In this document: piece after piece, positions 50,746 through 60,668 of the stretch
How the letters are laid out: each line of letters opens with the position of its first letter
How positions within the stretch are numbered: the first letter of the stretch is position 1
Assembly (NCBI RefSeq): GCF_016811235.1
Contig: NZ_JAFBID010000002.1
Coordinates: 124,001 to 188,000, forward strand
From: Microvirga arabica
GTDB taxonomy: Bacteria; Pseudomonadota; Alphaproteobacteria; Rhizobiales; Beijerinckiaceae
Direction: 5' to 3'
Length of the DNA: 64,000 bases
Program-made: the position numbers and the translations under genes
Notes under the pieces: model-generated
The model's database searches: none
What the model was told of the DNA's origin: nothing
Seen by the model: only the letters and a program-made list of their open reading frames with translations

Positions 50746-52818
50746 TCACGCCCTTCGCCGTCCTTCGATCAGCCAGGCGGCGAGCGTCGAGCCGATCAGC
50801 AGCACCAATCCGATAAAGCCCAGCGCCATCGGGAAAACCGAGACGCCGCGCACGATGGCGCTGTCGCTCGGCCTGATGCCGATCCAGTCGCCGCCGGCAA
50901 AGCGGGAGCCCGAATGCACCGCGATGATGCGGGGCAGGGTGATGCTCTGGTCGCCCGCCATGGCCACGCGCCGCACCGAGCCGCCCGTTGCCTCCGCAAT
51001 AGGCTCAAGAGCCTCCGCGTTGCTGAACACGTCCATCAGCTCGCGCGGATTGGCCGGCCCGATGCTGACGAAGGCGATGAGGTCGCCCGAGCGCACCGTG
51101 TGAAGCCCGAGTTCGCGGCTCGCCACCTGGGCGGTGAACAGGCCCGGGCGCGACTCGGTGAGTGGCACGCTGCTCTCCTGGCCGCTCGGTGCGACGAGGG
51201 TCGCCGGAGGGGTCGTCTCCGCCATGGTCTGCCGCTCGATGCGGATGTCGCGCCCTTGCGCGCTCGCCCGCAGGGCTTCCTCCTCCAGGGCCGGCTCCTT
51301 CATAAGCCAGTGCGCGAGGCGGCGCAGGAGGTCGAGATGCGGGCCTCCCTCCTGATAGCCGCGGGCCCAGAGCCAGGCATGATCGGAGAGCAGGAGCGCC
51401 ACGCGTCCCTTGTCCTCCCGGCGCAGCACGAGAAGCGGCAGGTCGTTGGCGCCCGACATCAGGGTCGAGCCGGATTGCACCTGCGAGCCGATGATGCGCA
51501 GCCACTCGCCCCAGGCGGGAGGAGACTGCTCCGAACCCGGCAGGTCGCGGGTCACGGGATGGCGGTCGCCGGTATCGGTGATCTCGGCCTTGTAGGGCTG
51601 CTCGATGATGCTGCCGTTGGGCTGGCCCGGAATGATGGGCGAAAGCCGGGTCTGCGCCAGGCTGCCGTAGCTCGCGAATTCCGGCCCCGCCGCCACGAGG
51701 ATCGCTCCGCCCTCGCGCACGTAGCGCACGATGTTCTCGAAATAGCTCGAGGGCAGGATGCTCTGGTTGGCGTAGCGGTCGAAGATGATCAGGTCGAATT
51801 CCTTGATCTTCTGCTGGAACAGCTCGCGGGTCGGGAAGGCGATCAGCGACAGCTCGTTGATCGGTGTTCCGTCCTGCTTCTCCGGCGGGCGCAGGATCGT
51901 GAAATGCACGAGGTCCACGTTGGCGTCCGACTTCAGCAGATTGCGCCAGGTGCGCTCGCCCGCATGGGGCTCGCCGGAAACCAGAAGTACGCGCAGCTTG
52001 TCGCGAATGCCCTCGATGGGAACCACGGCCCGGTTGTTGGCCTGGGTCAGCTCGTTGGGCAGGCCCTCCACTTCGAGCTCGACCACATTGGTGCCGCCAT
52101 GCTCGATGCGCACGTCGAGGGAGAAGGGCGTATCCGCGCGTACCTGCTGCCGGGTGAGCACCTGCCCGTCCCGGCGCACGGTCACCTGAGCCGTGCCCGT
52201 GCCGCCGCGCTCCATCACCTGGGCGCGGATGGTCTGGTCCTTGCCGACGATGCCGAAGCGCGGGGCCTCCAAAAGCTTGATCTGCCGGTCGCGCTCGTCG
52301 GGCCGGCCGGTGATGAGCGCGTGAAGAGGCGCCCGGAACCCGAGCCCTTGCACGGATGGCGGAATGTCGTGCACGACGCCGTCGGTGACGAAGATGACGC
52401 CGGCGAGGCGATCCGGCGGCACGTCGGCAAGGCCGTTGGAGAGCGCCGCGAACAGGCGCGTACCGTCGTCGCCATTGCCGTCATCGGCCTCGATGAAGCG
52501 TGGATCCACATCGGCCAGCGAGCCGAAGCGGCGCTCCAGCTCGGCGCGCACCTGATCGGTCATGGGTGAGCGGTCGCCCAGGGTCTGCGAAGTGGAGCGG
52601 TCGATCACTACCGCCACGATGTCCTTCACCTTCTCCCGGTCCTCCTGCACCAGCGCCGGGTTGGCGAGCGCGAGCAGAACGAGGCCGAGAGCCACGGCGC
52701 GAAGAATCGCCACGGGCCCGCGAGTGACGAGGGCCAGGACCGCCAGAAGGGCGACGACCGCACCGAGAGCCCAGAGGGCATAGTCGGGAATGAGGGGGGA
52801 GAAGCTGATGGAAAGCAA
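50746..52818 (-). CDS. Large membrane protein with VWA-like and glutamine amidotransferase-like domains
   Basis: 690 residues. Two hydrophobic segments at the N-terminus (YALWALGAVVALLAVLALVT, AVALGLVLLALANPAL), then a VWA-like domain (VAVVIDRSTSQTLGDRS...GVIFVTDGVV) with an incomplete metal site, a middle domain (LRVLLVSGEPHAGERTWRNL ... ILVAAGPEFASYGS) of class I amidotransferase-like fold, and a C-terminal membrane segment. Such proteins accompany MoxR/DUF58 operons; exact function is unknown. Confidence 0.8.
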   Translation of the reverse strand: MLSISFSPLIPDYALWALGAVVALLAVLALVTRGPVAILRAVALGLVLLALANPALVQEDREKVKDIVAVVIDRSTSQTLGDRSPMTDQVRAELERRFGSLADVDPRFIEADDGNGDDGTRLFAALSNGLADVPPDRLAGVIFVTDGVVHDIPPSVQGLGFRAPLHALITGRPDERDRQIKLLEAPRFGIVGKDQTIRAQVMERGGTGTAQVTVRRDGQVLTRQQVRADTPFSLDVRIEHGGTNVVELEVEGLPNELTQANNRAVVPIEGIRDKLRVLLVSGEPHAGERTWRNLLKSDANVDLVHFTILRPPEKQDGTPINELSLIAFPTRELFQQKIKEFDLIIFDRYANQSILPSSYFENIVRYVREGGAILVAAGPEFASYGSLAQTRLSPIIPGQPNGSIIEQPYKAEITDTGDRHPVTRDLPGSEQSPPAWGEWLRIIGSQVQSGSTLMSGANDLPLLVLRREDKGRVALLLSDHAWLWARGYQEGGPHLDLLRRLAHWLMKEPALEEEALRASAQGRDIRIERQTMAETTPPATLVAPSGQESSVPLTESRPGLFTAQVASRELGLHTVRSGDLIAFVSIGPANPRELMDVFSNAEALEPIAEATGGSVRRVAMAGDQSITLPRIIAVHSGSRFAGGDWIGIRPSDSAIVRGVSVFPMALGFIGLVLLIGSTLAAWLIEGRRRA

Positions 52819-52830
52819 AAGATCTACCCC

Positions 52831-55635
52831 TTACTGCCCGAGGCGTTCGAGCAGGGCCGGCACGTGCACCTGGTCGGCCTTGTAGTTGCCGGTGAGCGCG
52901 TACATGACGATGTTGACGCCGCTGCGATATGAGAATTCCCGCTGGCGCTGGTCGCTGCCGACGACGGGATAGAGCCACTCGCCCCGCGGGCCCACGGCCC
53001 AGGCGGCCGCGAGATCGTTCGACGTGATGATGATCGGTGAGACGCCGTCGCCCGAGCGGGCCGGGCGGTTGGCCTCGCCTTCCGCCTCCGGCGGCAGGAC
53101 CTCGACCCAGGTCTGCCCCGTGGAGTAGCGCCCGGGGAAGCTGTCGAGAATGTAGAAGGTCTTCGTGAGCACATGATCGGGCGGCACGGGCTCGATCTCC
53201 GGAATATCGAGGCCTGCCAGCATCCGTCGAAGTTGCTGCCCCTCGGGCGAGGCGGCGCCGTCGATGCGGCTGCCGAAGGCATCGCGCGTGTCGAAGATCA
53301 CGGTGCCGCCGCCCTTCATGAAGGCATCGAGGCGCCGGATCGCAGCCTCGGACGGCAGCGGCCTGCCCGCCACGATGGGCCAGTAGAGCAGCGGATAGAA
53401 CGCCACCTCGTCCCGCGACAGGTCAATGCCGATGGGTTCGCCCGGCGACAGGGCGGTGCGCTGGCTCAGCACCTGCGTCAGCCCGGTGAGGCCCGCCTTG
53501 CTGGTCTCGTCCACCTGTGCATCCCCGGTGATCACGTAGGCGAGCCGCGTCACGAGGGCGGGGCTGGAGCTTTCCATGGTCATCGACGACCGGCGCTCCT
53601 GCGCGCCGGCATCCGAGATGGGGTTGATGAGCAGCGTGGAGCCCAGGACGATCGCCGCCGCGGCGCCCGCCTTGCGCAGGCGGCCGGAGAGATTGGACAG
53701 GTGGCCGCCGAGCCAGAGCGACGCGATGGTGTCGGCAACCAGCAGCAGCAGGGCCAGCATGAAGAGCGGCATGCGCAGATCGACGGTCTGGGCTCCGGCC
53801 AGCGGAGCGATCCGGGCGTTGAGGGAAGTGAAGTTCAGCGCTGCCAGCCGGTCACCCGGCAGGAGCGCATTGACCGCCAGGCTCGAATCCACCGGGCCGT
53901 AGAAGCCCGGCGGGTGCTCGCCCGTCGCCCGCTCGGCATAGGTGCGCGTCACCGGTCGGGCGTTTGCCGGCGGAGAGATGTAGATGCCATAGCCATCAAG
54001 GGTCAGACGGGGCGCCACGGTTTCGTTCTCCGCGTTGCGGGACTCTGCGTTCACGTCGTTCGGCGCGCCGGCCAGGGCCGTGGTCCGGCGCAGCATGTCG
54101 ACGAAGAGGCCCGACAGGGGAAGGTTCGACCAGGTGGTGTCGGCGGTCACGTGGAAGAGCACGATCATGCCGTCGCCGCGCTTGTCTGCCGTCACGATGG
54201 GCGTGCCGTCGGCCAGCGACGCCCAGGTCTTGGCCGGCAGGTCGCCGTCGGGCTCCGCGAGGATCTGGCGGCGGATGCCGATTTCTTCCGGCACGGTAAG
54301 GCCGAAGAAGGGGCTCTCACGGGTGAAGGGCGCGAAGGTTTTGGGTGTGTCCCAGGACAGCGTGCCGCCGAGGCTGCGTCCGCCGCGGCGAAGGCGCACC
54401 GGCACGAGCTCGTCGTTGCCGGCCGCCAGCCGCGAGCCCGCGAAGCGCAGCAGCATCCCGCCCTGCTCCACGAATGCGGTGATCTTGCCCAGCGTCTCCC
54501 GGTCGAGCCCGCCCACGTCGGCCAGCACCAGCACGGAGACCTGCTCGTCGATGAGCTGGTTCACCGCATCGGCCACGCCGCCGCGGCCCTGGCGGATTTC
54601 GGAATAGGGCGCGAGCGCGCGCTCGATGTAGTAGAGCGGCGAGAGGAGCGGCTGCGCCCGATCCGAGGTGCCGCCGAACACGAGGCCGACGCGCCGCCGC
54701 TTGCCCCGTTCATCGAGCAGGTGCACGGCACCGGCCGAACCCTCGCCTAAAATCTCGATGCGCGCGATGGCGTTGCGGATCTCGGTGGGCAGGTCGAACG
54801 CCGCATTGGTCTCTGTGGCATTGGCCTCGAACGAGAAACGCGCGTCGGCGAGCGGGAGGCTCTTGAGATCGAGGACGCGAATGGCGCCGGAGTCGCGACC
54901 GTTCGGTTCGGGGCGCACCAGCTTCACGTTCAGCTGGCCGCCGGCGTTCTCCACGCCGGCAATCGCAAGGGCCGGAGCGCGCTCCGCTTTCAGAACGGTG
55001 ATCTGCCGGCTGTCCGCCATCTGGGCCAAACCGTCGATGAAGCCTTGCCCATCAACGCCCGCGACCCCGTCGCTGATCCAGACGATGTTGGCGTCAGGCG
55101 TCGCCTCCAGGAAGCGCCTGATGGACTCGAGATGCGCCTGGCGGTCCTGCAGGTGCGGCAGGGGCTTCAGGGAGCGCAGGCGTTCGAGCGCCGCAGCGGG
55201 GCTCGCAGGCTCGAGGGCGGCAGGCGTTTCGGCCGTCGCCACGAGAGCCACGGTGCGCCCGTCGCGTCCCGCCGCCTCGATGCGCTCGGACGCCAGGTTC
55301 ATGCGGTCGCGCCAGTCGTGGGCGGCGGCAAAGCCGTTGTCGAGCATGATGAGAAGCGGCGAGCGGTTGTTGTCCTCGGCCAGGGGATTCCAGATCGGCC
55401 CGGAGGCCGCGAGGATCAGGAAGGCGGCGAGCAGCAGCCGCAGGAGCAGGAGCCACCAGGGCGTGCGGGCGGGCATCTCCTGCTCGGGGCGCAGGTCGGC
55501 CATGATCCTGAGCGGCGGGAAATCCACGCGCTTCGGCTGCGGCGGCGTGATGCGCAGGAGCAGCCAGATCGCCGGGAGCGCTGCAAGCGCCGTGAGGACG
55601 AGCGGAACGGTGAAGGTGAGAGGCAGGCCCAGCAT
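52831..55635 (-). CDS. BatA-N/DUF4159 membrane protein
   Basis: 934 residues. The N-terminus (LPLTFTVPLVLTALAALPAI, then PPQPKRVDFPPLRI) is the BatA/aerotolerance N-terminal module with two membrane segments. The middle resembles VWA and amidotransferase-like folds (MLDNGFAAAHDWRDRM; VSVLVLADVGGLDRETLGK). After another membrane segment (about 640-660) the C-terminal DUF4159 domain begins near RLAYVITGDAQVDETSKAGL. Periplasm-facing role with MoxR partners is inferred from gene order. Confidence 0.85.
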   Translation of the reverse strand: MLGLPLTFTVPLVLTALAALPAIWLLLRITPPQPKRVDFPPLRIMADLRPEQEMPARTPWWLLLLRLLLAAFLILAASGPIWNPLAEDNNRSPLLIMLDNGFAAAHDWRDRMNLASERIEAAGRDGRTVALVATAETPAALEPASPAAALERLRSLKPLPHLQDRQAHLESIRRFLEATPDANIVWISDGVAGVDGQGFIDGLAQMADSRQITVLKAERAPALAIAGVENAGGQLNVKLVRPEPNGRDSGAIRVLDLKSLPLADARFSFEANATETNAAFDLPTEIRNAIARIEILGEGSAGAVHLLDERGKRRRVGLVFGGTSDRAQPLLSPLYYIERALAPYSEIRQGRGGVADAVNQLIDEQVSVLVLADVGGLDRETLGKITAFVEQGGMLLRFAGSRLAAGNDELVPVRLRRGGRSLGGTLSWDTPKTFAPFTRESPFFGLTVPEEIGIRRQILAEPDGDLPAKTWASLADGTPIVTADKRGDGMIVLFHVTADTTWSNLPLSGLFVDMLRRTTALAGAPNDVNAESRNAENETVAPRLTLDGYGIYISPPANARPVTRTYAERATGEHPPGFYGPVDSSLAVNALLPGDRLAALNFTSLNARIAPLAGAQTVDLRMPLFMLALLLLVADTIASLWLGGHLSNLSGRLRKAGAAAAIVLGSTLLINPISDAGAQERRSSMTMESSSPALVTRLAYVITGDAQVDETSKAGLTGLTQVLSQRTALSPGEPIGIDLSRDEVAFYPLLYWPIVAGRPLPSEAAIRRLDAFMKGGGTVIFDTRDAFGSRIDGAASPEGQQLRRMLAGLDIPEIEPVPPDHVLTKTFYILDSFPGRYSTGQTWVEVLPPEAEGEANRPARSGDGVSPIIITSNDLAAAWAVGPRGEWLYPVVGSDQRQREFSYRSGVNIVMYALTGNYKADQVHVPALLERLGQ

Positions 55636-55638
55636 CGC

Positions 55639-56565
55639 TCAGCGTCCTCCTGCACCGGCACCGCGGGAGGTCGCCACCAGCGTCATGAGGCGAAGCGCCG
55701 CCTCGCTCGCCGGCCGGTCGGTGCGGTGGATGGTCAATGTCCAGCCGCGGCGGCGCGCCAGTTCCTGCAACTCCGCCCGATGCTGCTCTATTCTGAGGCG
55801 ATAGGCCTTGCCCCAGGACGTGGCGTCGCCAATCCGGAGCGACAGGCCGTCTTCGAGATCGTGCAGCACCGCCTGTCCCTGGAACGGGAAGGTCTCCTCG
55901 ACAGGATCGACGATCATCACCAGATGCCCCCGCGCCCCACGGGACGAGATGGCCTCGACCATCGATGTGATGTCGCGCATGGGCGACAGGAAATCGCTGA
56001 TCAGGATGGCTTCGTGCTGCGGCGCCACGGCGGCCTGCGGAGGCAGATCCTCCTCGAGGGAGGCGCGGTCCGCTACGAGAGTCTGGGCCATGGTTTCCGC
56101 AATGCGCCGGGTCGCACGCGGCGACATCAGCCCCAGCATGCCCACGCGTTCGCCGCCCTCGACGAAGCAATTGGCCAGAGCCATCCCCAGCACGACGGCA
56201 CGCTCGATCTTGGGTGCCTGGGCGAGGTCGGAGGCGTAGCCCATGGAGGCGGAGCGGTCGATCCAGAACCAGACGGTCTGGGCCGTCTCCCATTCGCGCT
56301 CACGCACATAAAGACGGTCGTCGCGGCCCGAGCGGCGCCAGTCGATGCGCTGGGCGGCCTCGCCGGCCACGAAGGGGCGGAACTGCCAGAAGGTCTCGCC
56401 GGTGCCGGAGCGGCGGCGGCCGTGAATGCCGTGGGCGAGATTGGCTGCCACGCGCCGGGCCTCCAGCACGAGCCGCGGCATCCGGTGGGCGAGGGAGAGC
56501 GCGCTCTCCGTCTCTTGGCGGCCCGGCGAGCGGGCACTTTCGGGGAGGACCCGGACACGGGCCAT
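55639..56565 (-). CDS. DUF58 domain protein
   Basis: 308 residues from ATG 56565. Signature region GETFWQFRPFVAGEAAQRID, then WRRSGRDDRLYVREREWE, and a VWA-like core VWFWIDRSASMGY with the DxSxS-type metal site. DUF58 proteins occur as direct partners of MoxR ATPases. It lies ten bases after the moxR stop and four bases before the DUF4159 start. Confidence 0.9.
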   Translation of the reverse strand: MARVRVLPESARSPGRQETESALSLAHRMPRLVLEARRVAANLAHGIHGRRRSGTGETFWQFRPFVAGEAAQRIDWRRSGRDDRLYVREREWETAQTVWFWIDRSASMGYASDLAQAPKIERAVVLGMALANCFVEGGERVGMLGLMSPRATRRIAETMAQTLVADRASLEEDLPPQAAVAPQHEAILISDFLSPMRDITSMVEAISSRGARGHLVMIVDPVEETFPFQGQAVLHDLEDGLSLRIGDATSWGKAYRLRIEQHRAELQELARRRGWTLTIHRTDRPASEAALRLMTLVATSRGAGAGGR

Positions 56566-56575
56566 GACGGTGATC

Positions 56576-57592
56576 CTAGCCTGCCAGGCGTGCGGTGAGC
56601 CGGCCGATGATGCTGCCGATGGTGTCGCCGTCCGCACGGGCCGAGAAGGTGAGCGCCATGCGGTGCTTGAGCACCGGCTCGGCCAGCGCCACCACGTCGG
56701 CCAGCGAGGGCGCTACGCGGCCCTCTATAAGCGCGCGGGCGCGCACCGCCAGCATCAGGGCCTGGCTGGCACGGGGACCGGGACCCCACAGGATCTTGTC
56801 GCTCACGCCCTCGATCCGCTCCGCTTCCGGACGGGCCGAGCGCACCAGATCGAGGATCGCCTCGACCACGCTCTCGCCCACGGGCAGGCGGCGGACGAGG
56901 CGCTGGGCGTTCATCAGCATCTCGGCATTCATGACGGCCGAGGGCTTGTGATCCTCCGCGCCTGTGGTCTCGATCAGGATGCGCCGCTCGGCCTCGCGGC
57001 TCGGATAGCCGACGTCGATCTCCAGCAGGAAGCGGTCGAGCTGGGCCTCGGGCAGGGGATAGGTGCCCTCCTGCTCGATGGGGTTCTGCGTCGCCAGCAC
57101 GTGGAAGGGCTGCGGCAGGTCGTGCCGCTCGCCGCCCACGGAAACGTGATGCTCCTGCATGGCCTGCAGCAGAGCGGACTGGGTGCGCGGACTGGCGCGG
57201 TTGATCTCGTCGGCCATCAGCAGCTGCGCGAAGACCGGACCTTTCACGAACCGGAAGGAGCGGCGGCGGTCGGCGCCCTCATCGAGAATTTCCGACCCCA
57301 GAATATCGGAGGGCATCAGGTCCGGGGTGAACTGAATGCGGCGGGCGTCCAAGCCGAGCACGGTGCCCAGCGTATCCACGAGCTTCGTCTTGGCGAGGCC
57401 CGGAACGCCGACCAGGAGGCCGTGGCCGCCGGCAAGAAGGGTGATCAGGGTGAGGTCCACCACGTCTTCCTGGCCGAAGATGACGCTGTGAATGGCTTCC
57501 CGTGCACGGCCGACTGTCTCAAGCGTCGCCTCCGCGTTGCGGATGATCGCGTCGTCCAATGCGGTGGGCGCTTGAGCAATGCTGGCCGTCAT
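56576..57592 (-). CDS. MoxR-family AAA+ ATPase
   Basis: 338 residues from ATG 57592 with GGGAG upstream. Walker A GVPGLAKTKLVDTLG, MoxR text FTPDLMPSDILGSE, Walker B LLMADEINRASPRTQSALLQ, sensor 1 HVLATQNPIEQEGTYPLPEA. MoxR ATPases act as chaperones for VWA-domain partners, in keeping with the downstream genes. First gene of a four-gene operon. Confidence 0.93.
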   Translation of the reverse strand: MTASIAQAPTALDDAIIRNAEATLETVGRAREAIHSVIFGQEDVVDLTLITLLAGGHGLLVGVPGLAKTKLVDTLGTVLGLDARRIQFTPDLMPSDILGSEILDEGADRRRSFRFVKGPVFAQLLMADEINRASPRTQSALLQAMQEHHVSVGGERHDLPQPFHVLATQNPIEQEGTYPLPEAQLDRFLLEIDVGYPSREAERRILIETTGAEDHKPSAVMNAEMLMNAQRLVRRLPVGESVVEAILDLVRSARPEAERIEGVSDKILWGPGPRASQALMLAVRARALIEGRVAPSLADVVALAEPVLKHRMALTFSARADGDTIGSIIGRLTARLAG

Positions 57593-57792
57593 GAGGTTAG
57601 TCTCCCTCTCATACCCATATGCCCCGGTAGCTAGTCTGCCTTTGATCCTGGTCGAGTGGCAAGGGTCGATGCGCCGCAGCGTTGAACCCATGTGGAGTGG
57701 ACGAGACAGCCGAGGACTCTATGCTCTAGGAAGTAACAATCGACAGCCGTTCGTCGATCCCGAAAAGTGAAAAACATGTTCACGCTTGCGTC

Positions 57793-58392
57793 ATGACCGA
57801 TCCTACGCCTCTCACCCCCGGAAGCGCCCTGGCCCGCCTGACGGAGGCGCTCGGGTCCGACTCGAAGCGGAAAGGCCCCCCTCCGGTCGAGCGCTGGAAC
57901 CCGGCCTATTGCGGCGAGATCGACATGCGCATCGCGGCCGATGGCACGTGGCATTACATGGGCTCGCCCATCAACCGGCCCTCCCTCGTCAAACTGTTTT
58001 CGACGGTTCTGCGCAAGGATCCGGAGCGCTACGTGCTCGTCACGCCGGTCGAGCGGGTCGGAATCATGGTGGAGGACGCGCCTTTCCTGGCCGTCGAGAT
58101 GGCCGTGGAGGGTGAAGGGCAGAGGCGTCAGGTCGCGTTCCGCACCAATGTGGACGATCTCGTGCAGGTCGGGCCGGATCATCCCCTGCGCTTCGAGCAG
58201 AACGCGAACGGCGGCCTCAAGCCCTACGTGAAGGTCCGCGGGGAGCTGTGGGCTCTCGTGACGCGAAGCCTGGCCCTCGACCTGGTTGCCATGGGCGAGG
58301 AAAGGACCGCCGATGGGGCGGCGATCTTCGGGCTTGCCGCAGGCGGTGTCTTCTTCCCCATCGCTCCGGCGTCCGAACTGGGCATCGCTTGA
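57793..58392 (+). CDS. DUF1285 domain protein
   Basis: 199 residues. Conserved text WNPAYCGEIDMRIAADGTWH, YMGSPINRPSLVKLFSTVLR, PVERVGIMVEDAPFLAVEM, typical of DUF1285. No function is known. It overlaps the next gene by one base (TGATG), starting a four-gene unit that ends with the tRNA nucleotidyltransferase gene. Confidence 0.9.
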   Translation: MTDPTPLTPGSALARLTEALGSDSKRKGPPPVERWNPAYCGEIDMRIAADGTWHYMGSPINRPSLVKLFSTVLRKDPERYVLVTPVERVGIMVEDAPFLAVEMAVEGEGQRRQVAFRTNVDDLVQVGPDHPLRFEQNANGGLKPYVKVRGELWALVTRSLALDLVAMGEERTADGAAIFGLAAGGVFFPIAPASELGIA

Positions 58393-59030
58393 TGCGCCTT
58401 GCCCCCCATGATGCGCCGGATTTTCTGACTCTGGCAGCCGAGCGCTTGCTGCCGGAACCGCCGCAAGCGGCAGAGGCCCTGGCGAACCCGCGCGGCGATC
58501 ACAGCCTCGACGATGTGCCGCTGGTCTATCCCCTGACGCCGAAGCCTGCCGCGGTGCTGGTGCCGGTGGTCATGCGCGAGGAGCCGATGCTGCTCCTGAC
58601 CGAACGCGCCGCGCATCTGCGCCAGCATTCGGGGCAGATCGCCTTTCCGGGCGGCCGGGTCGATCCGACCGATGCCTCGGTCCTCGATGCCGCCTGCCGC
58701 GAGGCCATGGAGGAGATCGGCCTCGACAGCCGCTTCATCAGCCCGCTCGGCTATCTCGACCCTTACCTGTCCACCACGAATTATCTCGTGATGCCGGTGG
58801 TAGCCCGGGTATCGCCTTCCTACACGCTCGCCGTCAATCACGAAGAGGTGGCCGACGCATTCGAAGTTCCTCTCGATTTCCTCATGGACCCTAAGCGCCA
58901 CGAACTCCATTCCCGTGAGTGGAAGGGCAGGCTGCGCCGCTACTATGCAATGCCCTATCAGGGACGCTACATCTGGGGTGTGACGGCGGGTATCATCCGC
59001 AATCTTTACGAGAGGCTCTACACTTCATGA
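58392..59030 (+). CDS. NUDIX coenzyme A pyrophosphatase-like hydrolase
   Basis: 212 residues from ATG 58392. The CoA-type NUDIX region LRQHSGQIAFPGGRVDPTDA and REAMEEIGLDSRFISPLGYL fits the NudL/CoAse group (LLTERAAHLRQHSGQ with UPF0035-like spacing). It likely hydrolyses CoA or its derivatives. Its stop overlaps the next start as ATGA. Confidence 0.88.
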   Translation: MRLAPHDAPDFLTLAAERLLPEPPQAAEALANPRGDHSLDDVPLVYPLTPKPAAVLVPVVMREEPMLLLTERAAHLRQHSGQIAFPGGRVDPTDASVLDAACREAMEEIGLDSRFISPLGYLDPYLSTTNYLVMPVVARVSPSYTLAVNHEEVADAFEVPLDFLMDPKRHELHSREWKGRLRRYYAMPYQGRYIWGVTAGIIRNLYERLYTS

Positions 59031-59284
59031 CGCGTGCTGTTGTTCAGAGTCTGGTGCTGTTTCTGCTGCCCTTCGTTTTGTTCGGCGCCTACCTCGTCGT
59101 CCGCCGCCGCAATCCGATGCTCTGGTCCCATTGGAGCAGCCAGTCCCTCTGGCTCACGATTGCAGGCTTGAGCTTCGTCGTGCTCTCGCTCGTCGCAACG
59201 GGGCTCCTGGACGATCGCCAGACCGGCGCCTATGTGCCGACGCGCATCGAGAACGGCCGTGTCGTTCCGGGACATTTCCAGTGA
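59027..59284 (+). CDS. DUF6111-type small membrane protein
   Basis: 85 residues with two hydrophobic segments (VQSLVLFLLPFVLFGAYLVV and WLTIAGLSFVVLSLVATGLL) and an ending TGAYVPTRIENGRVVPGHFQ. I associate it with DUF6111, found in Rhizobiales between a CoA-type NUDIX gene and cca. The start overlaps the previous stop and its end overlaps the next start (GTGA). Function unknown. Confidence 0.8.
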   Translation: MTRAVVQSLVLFLLPFVLFGAYLVVRRRNPMLWSHWSSQSLWLTIAGLSFVVLSLVATGLLDDRQTGAYVPTRIENGRVVPGHFQ

Positions 59285-60528
59285 CCGAACCCCTCGATCG
59301 ACAGGCGCTGGCGAGCCTTCTCCAGCGCCCTGAATTGCTCCGCCTCCTCAAGGTTTTCAACGATGACGCCGAGGAGACCCGCATCGTGGGCGGTGCCGTG
59401 CGCAATGCCCTGCTCGGGCGCCCTGTCACGGAAGTCGACTGCACCACGACCATGCTGCCCGACGCCGTCACGGAGCGCGCGAAACGCGCCGGGTTCAAGG
59501 CAGTGCCCACGGGCATCGAGCACGGCACGATCACGGTGATCGTCGACGGCGAGCCCTTCGAGATCACGACCCTGCGCGAGGATGTGGAAACCGACGGGCG
59601 CCATGCGGTGGTGCATTTCGGGCGTGATTTCGTGCGCGATGCCAAGCGGCGGGATTTCACCATCAACGCCTTGTCCCTGGGGCTCGACGGGCGGCTCTAC
59701 GACTATACCGGCGGCGAGACGGACCTCGCCGCCCGGCGCGTGCGCTTCATCGGCGAGGCCCGCATCCGGATCCGAGAGGATTACCTGCGCATCATGCGCT
59801 TTTTCCGCTTCCACGCGGAATATGCGCAAGGCGATCCCGATCCGGAAGGATTGGCGGCCTCGGGGGCCGAGCGGCAGGGATTGGCCATCCTCTCGAAGGA
59901 GCGGATCCGGCACGAGCTTCTCAGGCTCCTCGTCGCGAAGCGGGCCGAGGAGACGATCCGCATCCTTGCCGATCACGGCTTCCTCACCGGCCTGCTCGGC
60001 GGCGTCGCCGAGTTCGGCCGCTTCGAGCGCGTGACAACTGACGACCGTAACAGCCCTGCCGCGATCTGGCGTCTCGCTGCCCTTGCCGTTCACGTGGAGG
60101 AAGACGCGGAGCGCCTGCGGGACGACCTGCGGCTGTCCAACGACGAGCACAGGAAGCTCGCCGCTTATGCCCGGCTTCTCAGCCTGCTCAAGGCCCATGC
60201 CCTGCCGCTCGATGCACCGGCGATCCGCCGCTTGGTGGCGGATCATGAGATCGAGGCATTGGGAATGGCTCTGGCGGCAACAGCCGGAGAGCCGTCCCCC
60301 CTCGTCCACGACGACGCCCGCGAGGCCCTGGCGCGCTACCGCAGCGGCAATGAGCCCGTGCCGGTCTTTCCCCTGCGCGGTGCCGATCTTGTCGAGGGCG
60401 GCGTTCCGAAGGGGCCGAAGATCGGCGAAATGCTCGCCCGAGCCCGCCAAGCCTGGCTGGAGGAGGGCTGCCGGACGGATGATGTCTACGCGAGGGACCT
60501 GCTCAGGCGTGTGCTGGAGCAGGCTTAG
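59281..60528 (+). CDS. CCA tRNA nucleotidyltransferase (class II polymerase-beta type)
   Basis: 415 residues from GTG 59281, overlapping the previous stop; this is where the family homology (LLQRPELLRLLKVFNDDAEE) starts. Nucleotidyltransferase head RIVGGAVRNALLGRPVTEVD with the DxD, the flexible-loop KRRDFTINAL, and RIREDYLRIMRFFRFHAEYA. Adds or repairs the 3' CCA of tRNAs. Last gene of the DUF1285 unit. Confidence 0.93.
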   Translation: MTEPLDRQALASLLQRPELLRLLKVFNDDAEETRIVGGAVRNALLGRPVTEVDCTTTMLPDAVTERAKRAGFKAVPTGIEHGTITVIVDGEPFEITTLREDVETDGRHAVVHFGRDFVRDAKRRDFTINALSLGLDGRLYDYTGGETDLAARRVRFIGEARIRIREDYLRIMRFFRFHAEYAQGDPDPEGLAASGAERQGLAILSKERIRHELLRLLVAKRAEETIRILADHGFLTGLLGGVAEFGRFERVTTDDRNSPAAIWRLAALAVHVEEDAERLRDDLRLSNDEHRKLAAYARLLSLLKAHALPLDAPAIRRLVADHEIEALGMALAATAGEPSPLVHDDAREALARYRSGNEPVPVFPLRGADLVEGGVPKGPKIGEMLARARQAWLEEGCRTDDVYARDLLRRVLEQA

Positions 60529-60552
60529 GTTGCGGTTGTCCTGGATGTCCGG

Positions 60553-60646
60553 TGTCATCCCCAGCGGCCGTGAGGCCGGGAAGGGGATCCATGGGCTGAG
60601 GGTGTGAGTGGATTCCCTTCCCTCGCTACGCTCGCCGGGAATGACA
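60553..60646. repeat. REP-like dispersed palindromic repeat, copy 2
   Basis: 94 bases, TGTCATCCCCAGC ... GCCGGGAATGACA with inner GGGAAGGGGATCCATGG and GATTCCCTTCCC. Second copy of the element at 40637-40734. Its right arm CTCGCTACGCTCGCCGG is the exact inverse of the left arm of copy 1. Confidence 0.8.
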
Positions 60647-60668
60647 CCCGCCAATCCGACACCCTCCC

